Assembly (NCBI RefSeq): GCF_050871315.1
Contig: NZ_JBJLRE010000002.1
DNA: 64,000 nucleotides
From: Kineococcus gynurae
GTDB lineage: Bacteria > Actinomycetota > Actinomycetes > Actinomycetales > Kineococcaceae
Reading direction: 5' to 3' (one strand)
Part shown: positions 59,951 through 64,000 of the stretch, piece by piece
How the letters are laid out: every line of letters starts with the position of its first letter
Position numbering within the stretch: the stretch's first letter is position 1
The notes under the pieces: generated by a model
Database searches by the model: none
What the model was told of the DNA's origin: nothing
Seen by the model: the letters and a program-made list of their open reading frames with translations, nothing else
Program-made: the position numbers and the translations under genes

Positions 59951-60765
59951 TCCGCGAGCCCCAGCTCGCGGAAGGCGGTCAACCACCCCTCCATCGGGAA
60001 CCAGCCCCACCGACGGTGGAACACCGTGGCGTTGCGGACGATCGCGTGCAGGTGCTGCACCGGCGGCCGCGACGTCGGATGGTGCTGGTGGAAGGCGTGC
60101 GCCCCGCCGACCCAGAACAGGGTGCCGCCCTGCTGCTGCAGCACGGCGGCCAGGTCGGTGTCCTCGGCGCCGTAGCCCGTGTACTCCTCGCAGAAGCCGC
60201 CGAGCCGCTCGAGGTCCGCCGCGGTCACGGCGAAGGACAACGACCAGAACAGCCAGCGCTCGTCGGCGGTCGCGGCCCGCACCTGTCCCGCGGGCAGGTC
60301 GGGGCGGGCGGGGTGGGGGCGCGCGACGAGTTCGGCCCGGTCGTAGTGCGGGGGGTCGAGCGCGGGGGGCAGGTAGGTCACCGCCCCGCAGAGCAGCGCC
60401 GGGCCCTCGCCGCGGACCAGCGGGCCGGTCGCGGCCCGGGCGTAGGCGTCGAGCAGCTCCGCGTCGGGGACGCAGTCCACGTCGAGCAGGACGAGCAGGT
60501 CGGCGCCCGCCCCGATCGCCGTGCGGGCCGCGGTGTTGCGGGCGCGGGCCAGGGGCAGCTCCCCGTCGAGGACCGGGACGTCCACGACGATCGTCCGTCC
60601 CGCCGTCGACCCGGCCGTGAACTCCGCGACCACGCCCGCGACCCCGGCGTCCCCCATGGCGACGACCACGTGGAGGTCGGCCCGGCGCCGGCTGCGGGCC
60701 AGCCCCGCCAGCTGACCGCGCAGGTGGTCGTGCCGACCGGCGACGATGGTGAGGACGGCGATCAC
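59887..60765 (-). CDS. Glycosyltransferase family 2 protein (galactosyl/mannosyl-like)
   Basis: A 292-residue GT-A enzyme: VIAVLTIVAGRHDHLRGQLAGL at the start, DLLVLLDVDCVPDAELL as the DXD region, and LGGFCEEYTGYGAEDTDLAAVLQQQGGTLFWVGGAHAFHQHH with the catalytic ED acidic pair. The organisation matches N-terminal domains of GT27/GT7-like enzymes. GTG 60765 overlaps the preceding stop by 4 bp. Confidence 0.87.
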   Translation of the reverse strand: MIAVLTIVAGRHDHLRGQLAGLARSRRRADLHVVVAMGDAGVAGVVAEFTAGSTAGRTIVVDVPVLDGELPLARARNTAARTAIGAGADLLVLLDVDCVPDAELLDAYARAATGPLVRGEGPALLCGAVTYLPPALDPPHYDRAELVARPHPARPDLPAGQVRAATADERWLFWSLSFAVTAADLERLGGFCEEYTGYGAEDTDLAAVLQQQGGTLFWVGGAHAFHQHHPTSRPPVQHLHAIVRNATVFHRRWGWFPMEGWLTAFRELGLADYDAASSTWSVRSAAPATTSR

Positions 60766-61730
60766 CGTGACGCCTCCCGGGCCGAGGCGAGCCGTTCCAG
60801 CCAGACCGCGGTCCGCCGGGCGCCGTCGCCGGGGGACCAGGCCTGCCAGACCGCCCCCCCGACGCCGCGGGCGCGGTCGAGCAGGCCGGGCCAGTCCGCG
60901 GCGGGCGGCCAGGCGTCGAGGGCCACGATGCCCAGCTCCCGCAGCCGCTCCACCCGACGGTGCTGCTCGGCGAACGGGCGGTGCTGGGCCACCACCACGG
61001 CGGGGCGGCGCGCGGCGGCGACCTCGGCCACCGCGTTGTGCCCGCCGTGCACGACCACGACCTCGGCGGCCCCCAGGTCCGCCCAGACGTCCGGACCCGG
61101 GGTGGCCCAGGTCCAGCCCGGGGTCGCGGCCTCGGCGGCCGCGAGCTGGGTGGCGTCGACGTCGGAGCCACCGAGCCCCCACAGCCGCAGCACCCGCCCG
61201 GTGCCCGGGACGGGCGTGGGGGAGAGATGGTCGAAGCGGGAGAACGCCCCCACGTGGTGGACCTCGCCCGTCGTCCGACCGGCGGGGGCGGGCCAAGGGG
61301 CGAAGAGCGCGGTGGCCGCGGCCCGGCCGAGCGTGTGCACGGGGTCGTCGCGGTCGCCGAGCATCGCGGCGACCACCACCGGGACCCCGTGCAACCGCAG
61401 CAGCAGCGTCATCTCGACCGAGACGTCCACGACGACGAGGGCGGGGCGGGCGGCCGCGACCCAGGACGAGACCCGCGCCGCCCGCTCGCGCAGCCCGGGG
61501 TGGTCCAGAGGCACCCAGTGCAGCCGCCCGCCGGCCGTCGCGTCGGCGTCGGGCAGCGGGGCGGGGACGTCGTCGCGGGGCAGCTCGACCCAGTCGCCGG
61601 GCCAGCCGTCCGGGGCGGGGAGGGAGCTGAGGCCGGTCACGGGCCGGTCCAGGTGCTGCGCGACGGCGAGCGCCCGGCGGCGGTGGCCGTCGCCCTGGTG
61701 GTGGACGTAGTAGCCGATCGGTGCGCTCAC
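60762..61730 (-). CDS. Glycosyltransferase, GT-B fold (MurG/UGT-like)
   Basis: A 322-residue protein: GYYVHHQGDGHRRRALAVAQHL corresponds to the MurG/UGT N-terminal GxGH loop, and VVVVHGGHNAVAEVAAARRPAVVVAQHRPFAEQHRR to the C-terminal donor-site HGGxN/EQ motif of family 28/1 enzymes. Acceptor unknown. GTG 61730 overlaps the upstream gene by 4 bp, and its stop overlaps the GT2 start by 4 bp. Confidence 0.85.
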   Translation of the reverse strand: MSAPIGYYVHHQGDGHRRRALAVAQHLDRPVTGLSSLPAPDGWPGDWVELPRDDVPAPLPDADATAGGRLHWVPLDHPGLRERAARVSSWVAAARPALVVVDVSVEMTLLLRLHGVPVVVAAMLGDRDDPVHTLGRAAATALFAPWPAPAGRTTGEVHHVGAFSRFDHLSPTPVPGTGRVLRLWGLGGSDVDATQLAAAEAATPGWTWATPGPDVWADLGAAEVVVVHGGHNAVAEVAAARRPAVVVAQHRPFAEQHRRVERLRELGIVALDAWPPAADWPGLLDRARGVGGAVWQAWSPGDGARRTAVWLERLASAREASR

Positions 61731-62785
61731 GACCGGACCGCCTGGGCGCCGACCCCGGCGCGCAGGGCGCGGTAGAGCTCCCCGTGGCGACGGGCGACCT
61801 CGGCGGCCTGCCGTCGGCGCCGACCGGGATCGACCCGGTGGCCCGGCCGGGTCAGGGCCAGGGCCACCGACCCGGCGACGTCGGCCGGGTCGAGGGGCAC
61901 GAACGGCTGCTGGTCGCGCAGGTGCCCGTAGGGCAGCGCCAGCACCGTCGTCCCCAGGTCGGCGCACAGCTCCAGCCAGCCCGAGTGCGTGCCGTGCGCG
62001 GAGGGGACGAGAGAGACGTCGAGCCCGCGCAGCCAGTTGCGCAGCCCCGCGTCGTCGAGCCGCTCGTCCAGCTCCCGCACGCGCACCCCGGCCCGCCGCC
62101 ACCCCGCCACCCGCTCCGCGAGCCCCGGGTCGGCCCGGACGAACCCGGGGCGCAACGCCTCCGCGTGCACGAGGACCTCGACCGGAACCCCCCGGTCGAG
62201 CCCCGCCCGCAGTGCCGCGTCCAGCAGCGGCCAGGGAGCGAGGTTGGCCCGCAGGCTCTTCAGGTGCAGCCCCAGACCGCCGCCGCGGGGCGGCCGGTCC
62301 GCGTCGAGCTCCGCGTCGGGGACCACGGGGGGGTGCGCGACGACTCCCGCCGCCACCCCGAAGTCCGTCGCGAGCTCGGCGGCGGCGCCCGGGGTCAGGG
62401 TGAGGACCGCGTCGGCGTGCTCCAGCAGGACCGCGAGGCGCTCGCGGTAGGGCTGCTGGGCGTCGGAGGGCAGGTGCGGCAGGACGAGGTCGTGGACGGT
62501 CACGACCAGGGTGGCCCCGACCTCGCGCACCGCCCCGACGAGCTCGCGGAGCTCGGCCGGGGTGCGGTTCTCGAAGCCGAAGTGGACGTGCAGCACGTCG
62601 AACCCGCCGCCGTGGGCGCGGACCCACCGCGCGTCCAGCGCGGGCGAGGTCCACGGGTCCGGGCCCGGCCCCGGGTCGACCGGCACCACCCCGGGCCCCA
62701 GCAACCGTCGGGAGTAGTCGTGGTCGGCCGGGACGTGCAGCACGCGCAGGACGGTCGGGGGTGGGGCCTCGGGCACGGAGGTCAC
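61727..62785 (-). CDS. Glycosyltransferase (GT4-like)
   Basis: A 352-residue protein: VLRVLHVPADHDYSRRLL, DVLHVHFGFENRTPAELRELVGAVREVGATLVVTVHDLVLPHL, ADAVLTLTPGAAAELATDFGV and VSLVPSAHGTHSGWLELCADLGTTVLALPYG, which parallel GT4 acceptor, hinge and donor regions; the E-x7-E motif is not conserved. GTG 62785 gives a start directly ahead of the first strand. It heads the three-gene minus-strand operon, divergent from the MASE1 gene (151 bp). Confidence 0.8.
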   Translation of the reverse strand: MTSVPEAPPPTVLRVLHVPADHDYSRRLLGPGVVPVDPGPGPDPWTSPALDARWVRAHGGGFDVLHVHFGFENRTPAELRELVGAVREVGATLVVTVHDLVLPHLPSDAQQPYRERLAVLLEHADAVLTLTPGAAAELATDFGVAAGVVAHPPVVPDAELDADRPPRGGGLGLHLKSLRANLAPWPLLDAALRAGLDRGVPVEVLVHAEALRPGFVRADPGLAERVAGWRRAGVRVRELDERLDDAGLRNWLRGLDVSLVPSAHGTHSGWLELCADLGTTVLALPYGHLRDQQPFVPLDPADVAGSVALALTRPGHRVDPGRRRRQAAEVARRHGELYRALRAGVGAQAVRS

Positions 62786-62936
62786 GCCACCACGGCCCCG
62801 CCGCCGGAGCAACCCGGCCCGGACCGTGACCCGGCCGGCCCGAGCGTCGGGCTCAAGCACCGGGCTCGACGGGCCGACGTCAGGACGGGGACCACGAGGG
62901 GCCCCCGCGCCCCGACGCACGAGGAGGTCACCGGGA

Positions 62937-64000
62937 ATGACCCGGAACGGTCTGCTGAGCAGCCTGGGCTTCGGCGTCCTCTTCGCCGTGGCCGTGCTGG
63001 TCGGTCGCCTGACGATCCTCGACGGCACCTCGCTCAGCCTGGTCTGGCCGGCCGCCGGCGTGGCGACGCTGTGGTTCTCGGTGCAGCGCGAGCAGCGGAC
63101 CCTGCCCCTCGACCTCGCGCTGCTGGCCGGGATCACGGTGACCGGCAACCTCCTCACCGGCGCCGCCCCGACGCTGGCCGCGGCGTTCGTCGGGGTCAAC
63201 GTCGTGCAGGTGCTCGTCTTCCACCGGCTCTTCGCCCTGTTCGGCAGCCACCTCTGGGGCGCGGGCGGCTGGGCGCCGATGAGCTCGATCCGCGACCTCG
63301 GCGGCATCACCGTCGCCGCGCTGGTCGCCTCCACCGCGGGGGCCGGGCTGGGCTCGCTCGCGCTGGCCCTGACCTCCGGGTCGTTCTCGGGGCAGGCCGC
63401 CGCGGTGTGGTTCGCGCGCAACGTCGTCGCCGTGCTGCTGGTGACGGTGGTCGGGCTGCGCCTGACCTGGCTCGGCACGCCGGCCGCCCGGGCGGCGCTC
63501 GGACCCCGCCTGCGCGACCGGCTGGAGCTGCCTCGGGGTGGGCGTCTCGTCGAGTTCGTGCTGACGCTGCTGCTCTCCAGCGGGGCCTACGTCCTCGTGT
63601 TCCTCGTCATCAACGGCGTGCCCATCGGGTTCAGCCTGCTCGTCATCACCGTGTGGGTCGCGGTCCGTTACCCGACCACCCAGGTCCTGCTGTACAGCAC
63701 GGCCGGCGGGATCTTCGCCGTCGCGGCCACGCTCGCCGACCACGGACCGTTCGCGACCGTCGCCTCCGACGCGGTCCAGGCCCTGGTCATCCAGTTCTAC
63801 ATCCTCGTCCTGGCCGGGACCGGGCTGCTCCTCGCGCTCGGTCGCGACGACCGCGTCCTGCTGGTGACCCGCCTCGGGGTGCAGGCCGAGGAGAACGCCC
63901 GCCAGCGCCGACTCCTGCAGGTGGCCCTCGACGAGGTCGAGCGCAGCGACGAGCTGAACACCGCGGTCCTGGACACCGCGGGCGTCGGCATCGTCGTGTG
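62937..64000 (+). CDS. MASE1-domain membrane sensor (3' partial)
   Basis: Open to the right edge (354+ residues visible). The first ~310 residues form a MASE1 domain with about eight membrane segments (SLVWPAAGVATLWF, WFARNVVAVLLVTVVGLRL, LVITVWVAVRYPTTQVLLYSTAGGIFAV). A coiled coil follows (QAEENARQRRLLQVALDEVERS) and then what looks like a PAS domain (DELNTAVLDTAGVGIVV). MASE1 proteins continue into histidine-kinase or GGDEF/EAL output; which applies here is beyond the window. ATG 62937 has GAGGAGG 9 nt upstream. Confidence 0.85.
   Translation, partial: MTRNGLLSSLGFGVLFAVAVLVGRLTILDGTSLSLVWPAAGVATLWFSVQREQRTLPLDLALLAGITVTGNLLTGAAPTLAAAFVGVNVVQVLVFHRLFALFGSHLWGAGGWAPMSSIRDLGGITVAALVASTAGAGLGSLALALTSGSFSGQAAAVWFARNVVAVLLVTVVGLRLTWLGTPAARAALGPRLRDRLELPRGGRLVEFVLTLLLSSGAYVLVFLVINGVPIGFSLLVITVWVAVRYPTTQVLLYSTAGGIFAVAATLADHGPFATVASDAVQALVIQFYILVLAGTGLLLALGRDDRVLLVTRLGVQAEENARQRRLLQVALDEVERSDELNTAVLDTAGVGIVV

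Overview
The window reads as one continuous stretch of chromosome from a very high-GC, mycothiol-using actinobacterium. The evidence is the mycothiol S-conjugate amidase Mca, an ArsC of the mycothiol-transferase type, many GTG starts, and actinobacterial families such as DUF4307 and DUF4245. From memory, the order greA-DUF4307-mca-small membrane protein-DUF255-hlyIII-prenyltransferase matches Mycobacterium tuberculosis Rv1080c-Rv1086. phoH2, fumC, glpX, DUF4245, xseBA, ispH and ychF follow in the same relative order (Rv1095-Rv1112), with accessory blocks inserted. A Kineococcus-like Kineosporiales genome is a reasonable guess but is not proven. No rRNA, tRNA, insertion sequence, integrase, prophage or CRISPR array was seen.

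Layout. 1-2.4 kb: an AAA ATPase cut by the left edge, apparently fused to a GNAT-like domain, and an AI-2E-family exporter. 2.4-12 kb: the greA-mca-uppS-phoH2 housekeeping block, interrupted by a Gfo/Idh oxidoreductase and a lipoprotein. 12-18.6 kb: a secreted transglycosylase, a DUF2470 protein, rpsD, ferritin, an unlisted 47-residue Cys-rich protein, a secreted I36-type inhibitor, a LuxR regulator and fumC. 18.8-23.2 kb: a complete LpqY-SugABC-like sugar importer. 23.4-27.4 kb: a FemAB/BioF2-like acyltransferase, a PfkB sugar kinase, glpX and DUF4245. 27.4-33.5 kb: a five-gene operon (photolyase-like protein, response regulator, histidine kinase, xseA, xseB) in which every junction overlaps by 4 bp, divergent from a secreted DUF5666 protein. 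33.6-38.9 kb: ispH, rmuC, a VTT-like protein, an APC permease and ychF.

39-43.2 kb is a metal-resistance block: a CmtR-like sensor with a CDF transporter, a BenE transporter, and an acr3/arsR-arsC arsenic unit with back-to-back promoters. 43.3-45.8 kb holds small stress and regulatory genes (K+ channel, SRPBCC, Lrp, rhodanese). 45.8-53.4 kb is a mannoside-utilisation cluster: ROK regulator, binding protein, two permeases and a GH38 alpha-mannosidase. It has no ATPase, so the SugC homologue at 22 kb could serve it. 53.4-62.8 kb is a surface-glycan cluster with two similarly arranged halves, each a lone plus-strand gene facing a translationally coupled minus-strand glycosyltransferase operon. 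The window ends inside a MASE1 membrane sensor gene.

Two regulatory themes recur. Many genes show a -10-like hexamer (A at position 2, T at position 6) 6-9 nt before the start codon and little or no Shine-Dalgarno sequence, as expected for leaderless mRNAs. Several divergent gene pairs have clear dyads or direct repeats at the expected promoter positions: hlyIII, LuxR/I36, the CmtR-like gene, the ars genes, and the photolyase-TCS operon with DUF5666. The photolyase-TCS-exonuclease VII operon with its CTTCAG repeat array is the best candidate for an undescribed regulated system.
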